64,000 nt of DNA from Diadophis punctatus similis (taxonomy: Eukaryota; Chordata; Lepidosauria; Squamata; Dipsadidae), in assembly GCA_023053685.1 (NCBI GenBank), contig JALIGW010000005.1, positions 48,394,742 through 48,458,741 of the forward strand, written 5' to 3'. Under the pieces are notes generated by a model. It was not told the origin of the DNA and ran no database searches. It was given only the letters and a program-made list of their open reading frames with translations. Each line of letters begins with the position of its first letter. Position 1 is the stretch's first letter. The translations under genes were made by a program, and so were the position numbers. Of the stretch, positions 10,801-24,370 are shown one piece after another.

Positions 10801-12328
10801 AAAAGAGTTCATTTTACTACTTTTGCATCAAAGTACCAGCAAGAAATTCTAAATGGTATGCAGCTGACATTGAAGTGGTTGTAAAAGCCTTTTTAGCAAG
10901 TGTAATGCTAATTTTTTGAGCCACTTTGTAAGATGGGAAAGAAATGGTTCAGAGTTTGAACTTTTCACAGGACAAATACATTTTTTATATTTTTGGATAG
11001 CATACATGATACATCTATTGTTATTGGAAGGTTTTTCTTAATTGTGTAATTTTTGTGCATATAAAGAAATTCTGAACATGATTTTAAGGACGAAATTATG
11101 TTAACATACAATTACACAGCTTAACTTCATAAAAGGACATTCAGTGCTCTTCAATCTATTGCTGGCTGGGGAATACTGGGATTTGAAGTCTGTACATCTT
11201 AAAGTTGCCAAGATTGAGAAATAGCAGTCTATAGCAGTCTATAGAATTAAAACTACTTTGCATAGCACTGTAGAAATCTATGAAGGATTGCATATTGTTA
11301 GGAAATGTTTGCTGTCTCTGTACGTCAGGTACAGCAAAATTGTAGTGCTAGACTCTTGTTTGATGTACTGGAAGCCAGTGCACTATGGACAGAATCAAGA
11401 GAAAGAAGTGGGTGCACAACAACAAAAAATAATATAAATTCATTTAAACAATTAATTAAATTAAAACAACAAGAAATAAGCTCATAGTTGAGGCTTATAA
11501 ATGTGGGTCATGTTTCTCTGCTATAGTTTTGAAAGACTGCAAAAAAAAAATCACAATGACGATCATTGCATAAAGATACTAAATAAAAAGGATGTGTAGA
11601 CCTCTACAGAGTTTTAGAATAACACCAAACCTATGACTCCTGCTCTGATTTTCTTTCGCACTTAAAGTTATTTGCTTATAAATTAACTATATTCATTATA
11701 ATTCCTTTTTAATATGTGGTAAATCCCCACCTCCTATTTTGTTAAGAGTTACGTGTACAATATATGCAATATTTTATTTAATTTTAAAAGGATTATATTA
11801 TGTATGTTCCCACAAAGGATTTTCTTCATTAGTTACTGGATGGATCTGGAGGGATTCCAGACAGTGCTTAGGGATTTTCCCAATAATCAGTTCTGTTAAG
11901 TGCCTTGCCGAACTCTGTAAGTAGTTCTTGAAGATCATAGACTCATATCATATAATTTTGCATTATTTTAATATTCTTATGGAAATTAACATTATTGACT
12001 ATAACATGCAGAGAGGGAGGAGATACTAACATAATCTGAACTATAGTTTTATTTCATTGTACTGACATATTCAAAATTCTCTTGTTCCTGTGAAGCTTTT
12101 GATTAGAATTTGCATAATTTTTAGCCAATGACTTTCTAAATATAAATGATGTAGAATATAAGGAAAATCTAAATTTAAATCTAAAGTTTCATTAACAATT
12201 ATCTCCGGATTTATATACATAAAATCAGTACTATTTTGTATATATTTTTCCTTCCCTTCCCTATTGTTATATTCCTCTTTTCAACTGCTATGAATTCTAA
12301 TGTCCTATATCTCTAGATAGGGCCAATG
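10801..12328. other. Unique DNA with one old MITE half
   Basis: 11142-11225 resembles half of the 26716 palindromic MITE ('actgggatttgaagtctgtacatcttaaagttgccaagattgag'). Otherwise A/T-rich DNA without a recognisable gene. Confidence 0.4.
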
Positions 12329-12340
12329 AAAATCAAATCA

Positions 12341-12763
12341 AATATGATAAAAGGACTATGTATCTGGTTTTACATATACTAACCGAAACTAGAATTGTAT
12401 TTGCACAGCAATGGAAAAATGATGAGATTCCGTCAGATGAGAATGTAATTAAGAAAATATTAGAATGCGCAGAAATGGATAGATTAACGCTCACTTTTAA
12501 GGACAAAGAAGAAACTGAATATTGTTTGATATGGGATGTATTTTATCAATGGCTAGACAATAGAAACAGAAGTTAGAAAGGAGGAGACATAAAAAGAGAA
12601 AACGTTAATATGGAGAGTTGTTAAAGAAGATAACGTTAAGTATTATTGTTATTATATTATTATATCATCAATATTATTGTGATGAATACTACAACAAATA
12701 TGTGGATTATGACTGTTTAAAAATAACTGAATGTTATTTAAACAAAATAAATAAAACATGAAA
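12341..12763 (+). mobile_element. L1 LINE, 5'-truncated, with target duplications
   Basis: Carries the last part of L1 ORF2: the frame 12358-12576 (72 residues) has TETRIVFAQQWKNDEIPS, IKKILECAEMDRLTL and VFYQWLDN, typical of the extreme ORF2 C-terminus. An A-rich end follows. The 12-bp duplication AAAATCAAATCA lies at 12329-12340 and 12764-12775. Total length is 423 bp. Confidence 0.85.
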
Positions 12764-12775
12764 AAAATCAAATCA

Positions 12776-13409
12776 TGCCTCTGGTAATGTTCTCCATCAT
12801 TGAACTGTAAAGCCACTTGGATTGACCACAGGGATTGTCCTACACTCACTGCTCAGTCCACATGCCACCTAGCTGGTGCCATATTATAAAAGTAAACATG
12901 TTTATTTCCTCCATGAACTTGTGAAAAACCCATTGCGGTACAATTTACCAAGGCCCCATGGTGTAACTTTTCCCACTTCAATATCAGATTCCTTTGATCG
13001 TACTTGCTGGGTAAATGTGCAGAAGTATATGCTATATGTTTTATGCTGTCTGTTTTTGTTTGGTTATAACAACATTTTGTTAATGAAAGTTCAAGCAATT
13101 GAGTGGCCTTTTCCTAATACATTTAGCCCATTAGCTAAGGACCATTCTAAATAACTTAGCTCATTGTTCTGTGTAACTAAACCAGGATTACCGCAATGAA
13201 TAGCACAATTAGTTCCTTCTCTTGTATTTTGAGTATGTTTCTTTTTTTAAAAAAAATCACACACAAAAACAATAACCATCTCACTGGATGACATACCCCA
13301 GATAAGAATAATTTTACGAAGTGATTATTATGAAGGCATAAATAGTTATCAACTCAAGAGTAATGAATAATTCAAATTAACAAAAAATATTTTCTGCAAG
13401 TTCATGTTA
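12776..13409. other. No feature recognised
   Basis: Unique DNA. Overlapping open frames near 12853-13154 on both strands show no family match or splice context. Confidence 0.35.
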
Positions 13410-13895
13410 CCGTATTTTTCGGAGTATAAGACGCACCGGAGTATAAGATGCACCTTAGTTTTTAGGGAGGAAAAAAGGGGAAAACAATCTGCCTACCAGG
13501 TATTCATCTGGCTAGCGTCCTTAGTCTGGTCAGCTTCAGCACATTATTTTATCCCCTGGTTAGGACTTAAAAAAACTTTCTTCTGAGAGAGTAACAATGA
13601 AAGAGCATGCAAGCCAGTAAGAGCTGGGAAGATCGTTAGCACCTGGTTAGGGCTAGAAAAAAACTTATTCAGAGCAAGTAGAGCAATGAAAAAAAATTCT
13701 GCAAAGACTTAGGGCTGGAAAAACATTCTTTGGAGAGAGTAACAATGAAAAAGCCTGCAAGGTAAGAGCTGGGAAGATCTGTTAGCACCTAGTTAGGGCT
13801 AGAAAAAAAAGCTACATCCGAAGTATAAGACGCACCCAAATTTTCAGCCACTTTTAGGGAGGAAAAAGGTATGTCTTATACTCCGACAAATACGG
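13410..13895. mobile_element. TA-flanked inverted-terminal-repeat MITE (CCGTATTTTTCGGAGTAT family)
   Basis: Starts CCGTATTTTTCGGAGTATAA and ends with its near reverse complement ATACTCCGACAAATACGG, flanked by TA on both sides. The left terminus is doubled (GACGCACCGGAGTATAAGAT). Inside there is a direct duplication: AAGAGCTGGGAAGATC...GTTAGCACCTGGTTAGGGCT and AAGAGCTGGGAAGATCTGTT...CCTAGTTAGGGCTAG. The TA flank suggests Tc1/mariner-like movement, by inference. Confidence 0.85.
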
Positions 13896-14680
13896 TATAT
13901 TTCATTAATTTATTGGTTAAATAGAACTATAATTTGATGAAAAGGTGATTGTATTCATAATACAGGAGAATGCAAAGGATGGCTTCTGGAGTTCTTTCAA
14001 ATCTCTTTACCAGCAATGCTCATGTTTGTGCATATTGAGAAGATTGGACAGGCTTCATGCTTTTTGCTCTGTGTCACATGACTGTGAAGGAGAAGGAAGG
14101 TGGGATTAGAAGACAGCAGGGAGCATCGGTCACTCTATTGCCCAACTCTCCTTGCATAGGGATGCAGTGAGGTAATTTGGGGTTTGGTTGTTTTTTACTC
14201 CGTAGTCCCTGGCTAATTTTCATACACAATCTTTCTTTTGCTGACTTCTCCCCTCACACCAAATATGGTCCTGTTCTCTTCAGCTTGGGAAAGTTATTTT
14301 ATTAACAAGCAAACAGAGTCCCAAACTCCCTGTACATAATTTCTTTCCATCGTCCTGTTGTTTTGAAAGAATAATATTTTTAAAATACATACAGCTTTGT
14401 AGGTTTCATTTCACACACGCTGCCCTTTACCTTTCCCCATTAAAGGAAGTTAAGGGTGAAAAATAAGTGACTAGCATGTGCACTCAAACCTGCTTTTCAA
14501 GCTTTAATGATGGATGGCCATTTTAATGACTCCTGTTCTCACTTCTTTGGAGTTTTCTCTTTCTCTTTAAAATGAAGCCGATTGGACAGTCCTTTAAAAT
14601 CAGACTCACAGTGGAAGCGAAATCAGGAAGGAATAGATCTGTAACAATATCAAATACTTTAAATTGGAAAAACTATAATT
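13896..14680. other. Unique DNA, possible conserved non-coding stretch
   Basis: 14410-14640 has balanced composition and homeobox-like ATTA/TAAT cores, for example AAGCTTTAATGATGGATGG. No exon is visible. Confidence 0.3.
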
Positions 14681-14735
14681 TATTTATTTTATTTATTAGT
14701 TGCATTTGTATGCCGCCCACTCCAGAGAGATGAAA
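14681..14735 (-). mobile_element. LINE 3' tail remnant
   Basis: (ATTT)n followed by GTTGCATTTGTATGCCGCCC and ACTCC; same tail class as at 1944 and 38475. Confidence 0.5.
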
Positions 14736-14788
14736 TAATAATAGGGATTTAATTAAACATGTGACAGAAATAGAAAATGGGATTAGAG

Positions 14789-15216
14789 CAGTGGTGGGTT
14801 CCTACCAGTGCGGTCCAGTGCGCCATTCAGGTACGGACCCGCCGATTGCGCAATTTGCGCATGACGGCTCTGGTGCCGTCTTTGCCAGTCCGTCATGCGG
14901 CGCCATCTTTTTTTCTGAATTTTTGGCCTTTTTTTGCTTCCTGCGCATGTGCGGAAGCAAAATTTCGTGAGGGGACGCTTGCGCGTGTGAGATTTCAATG
15001 ACTTTTTGCTTCCGTGCATGCGTGGAAGCAAAAATTTGCCGAAATCGTGCACACGTGCACGTCCTCTCGGAGATTTTGGTGATTTTTTGCTTCCTGCGCA
15101 TGCGCGAAAGCAAAATCACATGAGAGGACACACGTGCGTAGCGAGCATGCGCACACGCAAAATGTGATGATGCACACGCAGCGCACCGGTAGCCAGGTAA
15201 GAGGAACCCACCCCTG
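14789..15216. mobile_element. hAT-like element (GGTGGGTT family) with internal palindromes
   Basis: Ends CAGTGGTGGGTTCCTACC and GGTAAGAGGAACCCACCCCTG-type. Perfect 8-bp duplication GATTAGAG at 14781-14788 and 15217-15224. The interior carries three diverged palindromic cassettes of the form TTTGCTTCC-TGCGCATGCG-GAAGCAAA near 14935, 15003 and 15083. CG-rich against an A/T-rich background. Confidence 0.93.
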
Positions 15217-15224
15217 GATTAGAG

Positions 15225-15980
15225 ATAACATTCCACCTGGGAAATGTTTCTGAGGATAGGGGAAAAAATAGAACCCAAACTAAGTTTCCCAAAGCCCAAG
15301 GAAGGGCCCCACATCCAAAATGTCATTTCTATCTTCTTTGCTATTTCTAGTGCATACTTTAATGGCTACGTCTGTGCCACTATAGTCGGTGTTGTGTCAG
15401 TGTTTCCATTATAAAACCCTTATTTTCAGAGGTTTGTAAACTCAGCCATAAAAAAAATTGCTTTGGGCTAAAACTTGGCAAACAAGTTTTGGAACTGGAA
15501 AATATATATTTTCTTCTCTTGCTGTTGAAGAATGTATTTTTATATGACATTTCACTTACCTATAATGTGGATTCATAACATATATATGGAATGCAAATCT
15601 GTTCCAGAAGCCATGCTAATAGCCCATCAACTCTTTCACTGAAGCAGACTGTCAAAACATGTTTACTTTCCTAAAATATTTTTTAAGTTAATAGAAATAC
15701 CAAAAAATCAATAAAATATTCAGAATAGTTGGTTTCCAGTGATATTTATTTAGAAACTTTCTTTACCTACCTTCCCACAAATATAACCAGGGGCAACAGA
15801 TTAGATAAATGAAAAGCATAATTTAATAATGAAGCCATATAAAAATATTAAAAATAACAGTAAATCAATATTAGTACAAGTAAATGGAGTTTTACAAAGT
15901 CCAAATTAAACTACTTATGAAAAATTGAAAGAGTAAGGATTGGTCCTTAATTCTGAAGAAAGCTCATTCCTCAGTCACGA
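15225..15980. other. No feature recognised
   Basis: Unique A/T-rich DNA. Confidence 0.4.
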
Positions 15981-15984
15981 AGGA

Positions 15985-16036
15985 GAATGACGCCGCCCTG
16001 AGTCCCGCGGGAGTTGGACGGCCTATAAGAACGCAT
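15985..16036 (+). mobile_element. LINE/SINE 3' end leading into an A/T array
   Basis: GAATGACGCCGCCCTGAGTC, CCGCGGGAGTTGGACGGCC, TATAAGAACGCATAAATAAA. Only the terminal piece of an L2/CR1-group element, in plus orientation. Confidence 0.6.
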
Positions 16037-16234
16037 AAATAAATAAATAATAAATAAATAATAAATAATAAATAATAAATAAATAAATAAAAAATAAAAA
16101 ATAAATAATAAAAAATAAAAAATAAAAAATAATAAAAAATAAAAAATAAAAAATAAAAAATAAAAAATAAAAATAATAAAAAATAAAAATAAAAATAAAA
16201 ATAAAAATAAAAATAAAAATAAAAATAATAATAA

Positions 16235-16319
<85 letters not shown>

Positions 16320-16322
16320 AAA
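16037..16322. repeat. (AAATA)n/(AAAT)n complex array
   Basis: About 285 bases of A and T only, shifting between pentamer-like and tetramer AAAT units. It grew from the LINE tail at its left. A minus-strand open frame across it (15971-16351) is an artefact. Confidence 0.98.
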
Positions 16323-17004
16323 TGCTTTTTCTGGCTACTTGATAAATACATTTCTCTGTGTAATGGTATCTTTAAAACAGACGCTTCTGAAAATCCTAAT
16401 AATGATATAGGATAGGTCCTTAGACAGTTAGGGTCTAGACAATATGGGAATGGTCTGTGTTAAAACCTTTATTTTGATTTGAGTTTGGAAAGCAATTGTT
16501 CTTGTTTTTTTATATATAGTTTCAATTTCAGGTATCAGATTTGCAGTAATTAGCAGTCTAACTGCTACATTTTATGTCAATTAAATCTTGCAGATGCTCT
16601 TCAAGGAGAAACTTGCAGAAATTGGTTTTAAAGTAACAGTCTGAGAGTAAAAACCTGGACCAGCCAAGGCAAAGAAATGCTGCCTAGGGAATGGTCAGAT
16701 AAAAAATGGCATAGCCCACAGCTCTATAAGGAGCAGAGGAAAATGGCTCAGAAGGATCACTCCCCCAATTCTCAAACTGTAAAGGAAATAATGGGATATT
16801 TTGTACTTTCAAAATGCAAAACTCTTTTAATGTAAATAAAATAGAAATTAGCTCAACTGGTCATGTTTCTAGCCTACCTGGGAACACTGACATCAATCTT
16901 GTTATTAAGCATCCCAAAACCAGGAGGTCAAGCATAACTGGGCTCAGAATTTTCAAGTATAATGGAGATACATTCATAGCAACATCAAGGCAAAACTTAC
17001 TGCT
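16323..17004. other. No feature recognised
   Basis: Unique DNA. The open frame 16814-17092 runs into a transposon and is not supported. Confidence 0.4.
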
Positions 17005-17239
17005 CAGGGATGGGTCCAGGTTTTCTTTGCTGCCGGTTAACTCAGGGATGCGCTGCGGGGGGCGTGTGTGTGCGTGCATGCGCAGTACTTAAAGCAAGAT
17101 GGCGGCGCCTATAGCACCGCTGGGAGGATCGGCTCGGGGGCATGGCAGGCTGGGTCACTGCCGTTTCTAGCGACCCAGGCCAACAAGTTAATACCGGTTC
17201 TATAGAACCGGTCCCAAACCGGGAGGTACCCCACCTCTA
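17005..17239. mobile_element. hAT-like element (GGTGGGTT family)
   Basis: Starts CAGGGATGGGTCCAGG and ends AGGTACCCCACCTCTA, with ACCGGTTCTATAGAACCGGT inside near the right end. Flanks TTACTGCT (16997-17004) and TTGCTGCT (17240-17247) match 7 of 8. Contains the CpG-rich block 17050-17165. Confidence 0.8.
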
Positions 17240-17247
17240 TTGCTGCT

Positions 17248-18635
17248 ACTGTACATATTCTCATTCCAACATCTGATGTAAATGCGTATTTCATATTTGC
17301 ATAATAAGAAGATACACATTTCATTATTGCTTTTGAATACAATCATAGTTGCAAACCGTTTTCAAATACCGGAAGACAATATAATGTAAATTAACAATTC
17401 AATAATTATAAACTCAAAAGGTAATGCATGGATCAAAAATGAAAAATAACTGTAAGAGCATGCTTATTCATAACCATAACAGCTAAGGAAATTTGCCAAA
17501 TTACTGGAAATCCTCTGTCATAAAGAAAAGAACTAATTAAAATGTTGACAAGAAAAACAGTGCATTTAAATTACATTCTATCCATTATTGGAAGATTTCC
17601 AGATTTCCTCCAAGTTGGGAGAGGTATATCAAAAAAAAGCAAGGCCTTGGATTATCTCTCTTCCTGGTTTAAACATTCACATATTCATTAATGAAGGCTT
17701 GCCAGGTCAACTATATTCATCACTATAGAGATAGCATCTGAATCCACACATTTTAAATGACAAAGATTAAAGACCAGTCAAAAGGAAAATTAGCTTGGCT
17801 GAAGAAGATTCATTACTAACGATATCTGGAAAACACGCAGTCCATTTTGCCAGGCCATGGGTAGGGAAATGAATTTCATTTGCTTAAGGACTTACATTTA
17901 ACTGAACTTTCATGGACTGCATCCAACTGAGAATAAAATCCAAATGTTTCCTGGTTTCTACAGACATAGTAGAAGAATACGTCATTCAATTTCATTGAAA
18001 GCAATTTTTGTTTTGGTTCCCTTTCCAGCCCCTTTGCTTTGAAATTTGTTTTGCTTAAAATGGGGCTGGGGAGGAGGGAGAATGCTGATCACTCCACAAA
18101 CTTTCTTTGCTTCCTGACATATGTTTCAGATGGACATATTGCAGTAGTGGGCAGATGGCCATTGAGTGAGCTTTGCTTCTAGATAATGTAACACAGAAGC
18201 TTCAAATCCTGCAGGAAATGAGACTGTTATACTGAGCTTGGAGGAAATCTTTTCTTCTTATGCCTAAAAAGTCTGAAATTAACTTTAGTCTTGTAATTTC
18301 TTATATCTATATTTTGTCCAGCTAACTGCAATATTGTTAATACTTGAAGAGTTCATTAGATGTCTTAAAGCAAGGAATACTATTTTAGTTATAAATGAAA
18401 CAAAGAAGATAAAACAAGTTGGGCAAGATCTAGATAGAATTAAAAGTTCTTCTATCTGTTTATTTCAAGTAATTGTTAAAATGAATTGAGTTGAATGAAC
18501 TGAAATCCTTGAAAGGGAACAGAGGCTTAAATAATTTATTTATGTGGGTGCTTGGGCGTAACTCCAAAGTTTATCTCTGATGGAATGCTATTTGACATCC
18601 ATCTGTATATCACATTTTAACTTTATAGTTATAAA
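17248..18635. other. Unique DNA, no gene recognised
   Basis: Few simple repeats and no transposon I can name. It is one of the longer repeat-poor stretches in the window. Confidence 0.4.
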
Positions 18636-18952
18636 TGCTGCCAACCTGCCTTCCATTGAGGACCTGTATACTGCATGAGTCAAAAAGAGGGCCATGAAAA
18701 TATTTACTGACCCCTCGCATACTGAATATAAATTGTTTCAACTCCTACCCTCAAAAACGCTATAGCGCACTGCACACCAAGACAACTAGACACAAAAACA
18801 GTTTTCCCCGAACGCCATCACTCTGCTAAACAAATAATTCCCTCACCACTGTCAAACTATTCACTAAGGCTGCATTACTATTACTATTAGTCTTCTCATC
18901 GTTCCTATCACCCATCTTCTCCCACTTATGACTGTATGACTGTAACTCGTTG
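18636..18952 (+). mobile_element. Rex1-type LINE, inverted 3' part
   Basis: Codes, with stops, for LPSIEDLYTA, KKRAMKIFTDPSHTEYKLFQ and LLPSK, then a 3' region with CACTCTGCTAAACAAATAAT and CCCACTTATGACTGTATGAC. It has no ATTCT tail. It lies in opposite orientation to the Rex1 segment that follows; the join carries GTTGG shared by both. Confidence 0.8.
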
Positions 18953-19059
18953 GCAGCAATTGTTTTTTCTGCAGTTCTAATTATCCTCTGAAGTCTGTGT
19001 CTGTCTTGTTGGGTTGCAGAACCAAACCAGACAGTTATAGAGGTGCAGATGACAGACTC
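18953..19059 (-). mobile_element. Rex1-type LINE, middle segment
   Basis: On minus it reads ESVICTSITVWFGSATQQDR, HRLQRIIRTAEKTIAAN. This is the part expected directly after the frame at 19728-20175, from which it is separated by the CR1 insertion at 19060. Confidence 0.85.
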
Positions 19060-20210
<1,151 letters not shown>

Positions 20211-22900
20211 ATCTGATGTGATTCTAGCAAGGATGGATGGGTGGATGGATGGATGGATGGATGAATATACAAATAATTGTACTTGTTATAAATGAATTAA
20301 CTTGTAAATAAATGTTATCAGCTTGTCTGCATAGCTTTTGATAACTCAGCAGATAGAAGCTTTCCAATAATCTAAAATGGCTTCAAGTCTCTGCTGGTGT
20401 TTTCTACTTCAATGGAAGAGATAGGAACAAAGTGAGCTATGGATGATTTTTTTTAAATTTTACTGTGGTGCCACCAGTTACATTGAACTAAATCTAGCCT
20501 TTTCTATTTTGGAAGATTAAAAACCTATTTAAAAGCCTAACCCTAACAATTCATGCCTTGACAAGCCACCAATAAATATATTAGCTTAATATTTCCTAGT
20601 CTAGCTTTCTTAGCTCCTTGTGCAGAATGTAGCAACAGTATCTTAAAGGGTGGTACCAGCTGTCACATATACATATTTAAGAATATGCACACACATGTGG
20701 GACTCAACTATTTATTGTTTGCAATAAGTTACTTGGTGCCAAACACTGTGCCAGCTGTTGGCAAACCATGAGTCTGACGTCTCAAATAGCTTATTGGTGC
20801 TAATCATATGGATAGCTCTTTCCCCCTCTATTTCATTTATTATTTTATTTTATTGCTACAGAGTGCTTATCCCACTGTTGATATCTGTTAAGGAGATTAA
20901 TTGTTTTGTCATTGTTTTTCCTCTTATAAATTTGCATTTGTAATTTGATTTTCAGAGCATATCTGAATAAAAAAAGTGATAAATCTTGAGGTGAATGGAT
21001 ATGCCTTGAAGAGGGGAATGAAGCAAGGCTAAAATTAATTTGAAAATTTGCTAACTTTTGAATAAATCCTTCTCACAGAAAGCTGATTTCTCAATTCCAA
21101 TTATATGTCAGAAACAAATTTGTGCAACTGTTGTATGATTTCCTTCCTTCCTTCCATTCTTCCTCTCTTCTTCCCTCCCTTCCTTCCTTGTAAGAATGAT
21201 GAAGTGATTGTGTAAATCAGTCTTGCACTACAATCACTAATCCACTTCTCTGCTTTCATATACTTTTCCAAAATACTGTAAACCTTTTGAGCAGAAAAGA
21301 CAGACAATGGGAAAGGAAAGCCATTAAGTCATTTTTACAATTTTAGACAGAACTGAGAAATATTTTTTAACTATAAGGAATTATTTAAGCCAAAGAAAAC
21401 AAAAGGCATGGGGCTAGATTTCATGAGCTGCATTTGTGACTCATCTGAAATAAACAGAAATTATTCTTCCTTTCCATTTTCTTGGCCACAATGCACAAGA
21501 CTTGCTGCTTTCACAGAGGCCATAAAACTAAAGGTCCCTTGACATATGACAATGTATTGCTGGCACAGACCTGTTCTCAATCACCACTTCAGGGAATGGC
21601 TTGAGAGAAACAGTAGCTTAATGAAAAGTCAAGGAGCAATCACGATCACACAGTCCAAAGCTGCTCAGGGGACTTTGAGACAGTGCATTCAGTAATGTTC
21701 ATTACTTTGAACAAAGCATACTACTACCCAAGTCATCTGAACTGCCAGCTACACAATTGTGCCATGAAACTGTATTCCTGGGGCTCATAGAAACCCATCA
21801 AACAAATTAGCTGCACTCTGCAACCATCAAGGCAAACTCCAACTCTTATCCATCAGAATTGTGCTATTAGAATTAAATGGGTCATATGCTGCCTCTCTAC
21901 TCAGGCATAGATTTATAATTCTTAGGAGATTGGATCCAACCAAAATTAGATACACAATAGATATAACAATTTTATAAATAGCCCACCAACTATTGGTAAG
22001 TTCAACTGGGACAAAATATTCAAAGGTCAAAATCTAACGATGGATTTTGTTAAGCAGTCTGTTAAGGAAATCTCTTGAATTGCTCTGGAATCAAGACAAG
22101 GTAATTTAGTCTCAATAATATGTTTTGTTTTTACATCCATTTAATTAACTTTATGGCATTGTTTTCTTTATAATTGCTTTTTTCTTTCCATACAGTACAT
22201 TCCTTTATAAAGGAGGTTGATATATATAGTAAATGTTTTATATAGCTAAGATTGGTAACTACCGGTAGTCTTTTAGACTTAGTAAACAGCATTTACTAAG
22301 CTCAATTCATCAAAATAATGTGTGAAGGCCAATATAGAAGAAATAACTTGCAACTTGGAGTGTAAGAGGATGAGCATGAGTCAGTAAATGAAATAAAAGA
22401 TTAAAAAATAAACACTGTGTTTCTGTAAAACTAAGAGAAAAGCGAATGATGCAATAGATCTAAATGAATGTGGCTTCATTTTGTGGAGATGATAAATATG
22501 TGTAAGGTAATGAAAATGTGGTTATAAATATGAATAAAAGGGTTAAAATATATGCCAGAAAGAATGAGCTGGGGTCTTGCTGTGGATGTGGATGAAAATC
22601 AGAAATCTATAAATTGGTGATATTTACATGTTACATTCTAATAAACTAGTTAATTTACATCAGTGCTAACTAAATGTACCAATTGTGGAAAATTGTATTA
22701 ATTTAAAATTGTGTTCATGTAAAAAACATTTCAATATTTTAATGTGCATGGGGGGAAATAGTTTGTTAGAGTATACAAATGATTGAGTGGGAATAAAGTG
22801 AGAGGGTACAGGCAAAGTAATTTAAAACAGAAAATGATAAGAAGATGAGTCTTTTTTGGATACATGGTTTAAGCGTAAATCTGTTCAAATGTATACATAA
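20211..22900. other. Mostly unique DNA with two simple repeats
   Basis: (GGAT)n at about 20232-20262 and a CCTT-rich stretch at about 21138-21190. No exon or transposon supported. Open frames here (for example 21101-21307, 21827-22030) lack family features. Confidence 0.4.
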
Positions 22901-22904
22901 CAAA

Positions 22905-23110
22905 GGAATGGATATAAATATACATTGATATAAAATAGCTGAACTTTCAATTTGCAATGAAGCAGAGGTGTGATATTATATGGAAGTGAAAGCTGGTTAT
23001 ATCAGAAGAATAAAGAACACGGAGGGAATAAGTTGCTTAAGAAATGTTTGTCTTAAAATAACAAATGTTGAGGCCAGAAGGAATGAATGGGTGCTGAAGG
23101 AATATAGATT
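22905..23110 (+). mobile_element. Old non-LTR reverse transcriptase fragment
   Basis: A short segment translates to VILYGSESWLYQKNKE in one frame and VCLKITNVEARRNEWVLK in another. This recalls the (V/L)LYGSEAW...SLKDR.RN motif order downstream of the catalytic core in many LINEs. Heavily decayed, family uncertain. Confidence 0.4.
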
Positions 23111-23217
23111 GAGTAGAAAGAAGAGTCATTAATACGAAACAAATATAGGTAATTTGGCTATACAAACAAAAGGACTGTAAATGCATTAAGATTATTTAGG
23201 GATTATTAAGGATCATT

Positions 23218-23310
23218 TATTTATTTACAAGATTTATAAACCACATCACTTTCAAGGCTGTAGGTGGCATACAAAGTCAAATGCAGCATAAAGTACAATA
23301 TAATAAAGAC
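23218..23310 (-). mobile_element. LINE 3' tail remnant
   Basis: (ATTT)n then AAGATTTATAAACCACATC and GCTGTAGGTGGCATACAAAG, a CR1/L2-like tail on minus. Confidence 0.4.
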
Positions 23311-23392
23311 CAATGAAACCTTTGAGCAATGATAACATTGTTTTTTTAGCTGTCTAATTACCAGAGACCTTCAGTGAAAGCCAGGTTTTAAA

Positions 23393-23790
23393 TATTTATT
23401 TATTTATTTATTTTTATTTATTTATTAATTTATTTGTCAACAAGTGCAAGGAAACAGGACACATGAAAAAATGGCACAAATAAATGGATATGAAAAAGCA
23501 AAACATAGCCATAAACACATAAAACAAGTACATACAAATGGGTACACTAGGAAAGGGACGGTAGGCACATTGGTGCACTTATGCACGCCACCTTAGGAAC
23601 CTCTTAAGAAACGTGTAAGATCCACGGTAGACAGTTTAAGGTAAAAGGTATGGGGGTTATAGAAACTAACAACAGCATCAGGTAAAGTGTTCCAGACATT
23701 TTACTACTCTATTGCAGAAGTTGTATTTTCTGCAATCAAGATTAGAGCGGAATACATTTAGTGCCGTATTCTCTAGAAGGCTATGAGATT
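23393..23790 (-). mobile_element. LINE 3' end of CR1/L2 group with (ATTT)n tail
   Basis: On minus the decayed coding end resembles 'YFCNRVV..WNTLPDAVVS', then LSTVD(L)TRFLRGLRWRA and a short 3' UTR ending in (AAAT)n at 23393-23440. Frameshifted and non-functional. I know this ending from snake introns but not its exact subfamily. Confidence 0.55.
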
Positions 23791-23935
23791 GATGCCTGTC
23801 TTGTTTTTCCCCCAAAGGAAGGGAGCAGCCATAGAGAACACATTGTAATTAATGATACGAAGGAGCCTTTAGCAAATGTTCCCTATTGTTTTAGGTTTGG
23901 AAGGTGGATATTGTTGGATAGACAGCCTGTAAGAA

Positions 23936-24092
23936 AGATACATACATACATACATACATACATACATACATACATACATACATACATACATGCATGCATG
24001 CATGCATATTGTATATGTGTCTGTCTATGTTTGTGTGTGTAGGTGGATGGAGGGAGGGAGAGAGGGAGGGAGGGAAGGAGGGAGGGAGGGAG
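23936..24092. repeat. (CATA)n, (TGCA)n and (GGGA)n cluster
   Basis: About 14 CATA units grading into TGCATGCA (to 24006), then a GTGT stretch and a (GGGA)n block at 24050-24092. Confidence 0.95.
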
Positions 24093-24370
24093 ATGGATGA
24101 TAGGTAGTCATATATACTAAGGTAAAGTTGATAAGTTGAGAGGAATAGAAAAACTGAATAAGTTGTGCACAAATAAATTTATGAGGGCTTCTTAAAAATA
24201 CAGTATGTTGCAAATATTTGCCACTAATGTAAATGAAAGTGAAAGTGAAAGTGAAAAGATTCCCACCAAGACAGAACTAGTCATGGAATTGTTTTACTTT
24301 CTGAAATGCATGCAAATTTGTAGACAAGAATGTTGGGGTTTCTCTATTTTGTTTATATATATATATATAT

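Noticed and set aside
15971..16351. 126-codon minus open frame
   Set aside because: Produced by the (AAAT)n array; low-complexity Leu/Phe/Ile/Tyr only.
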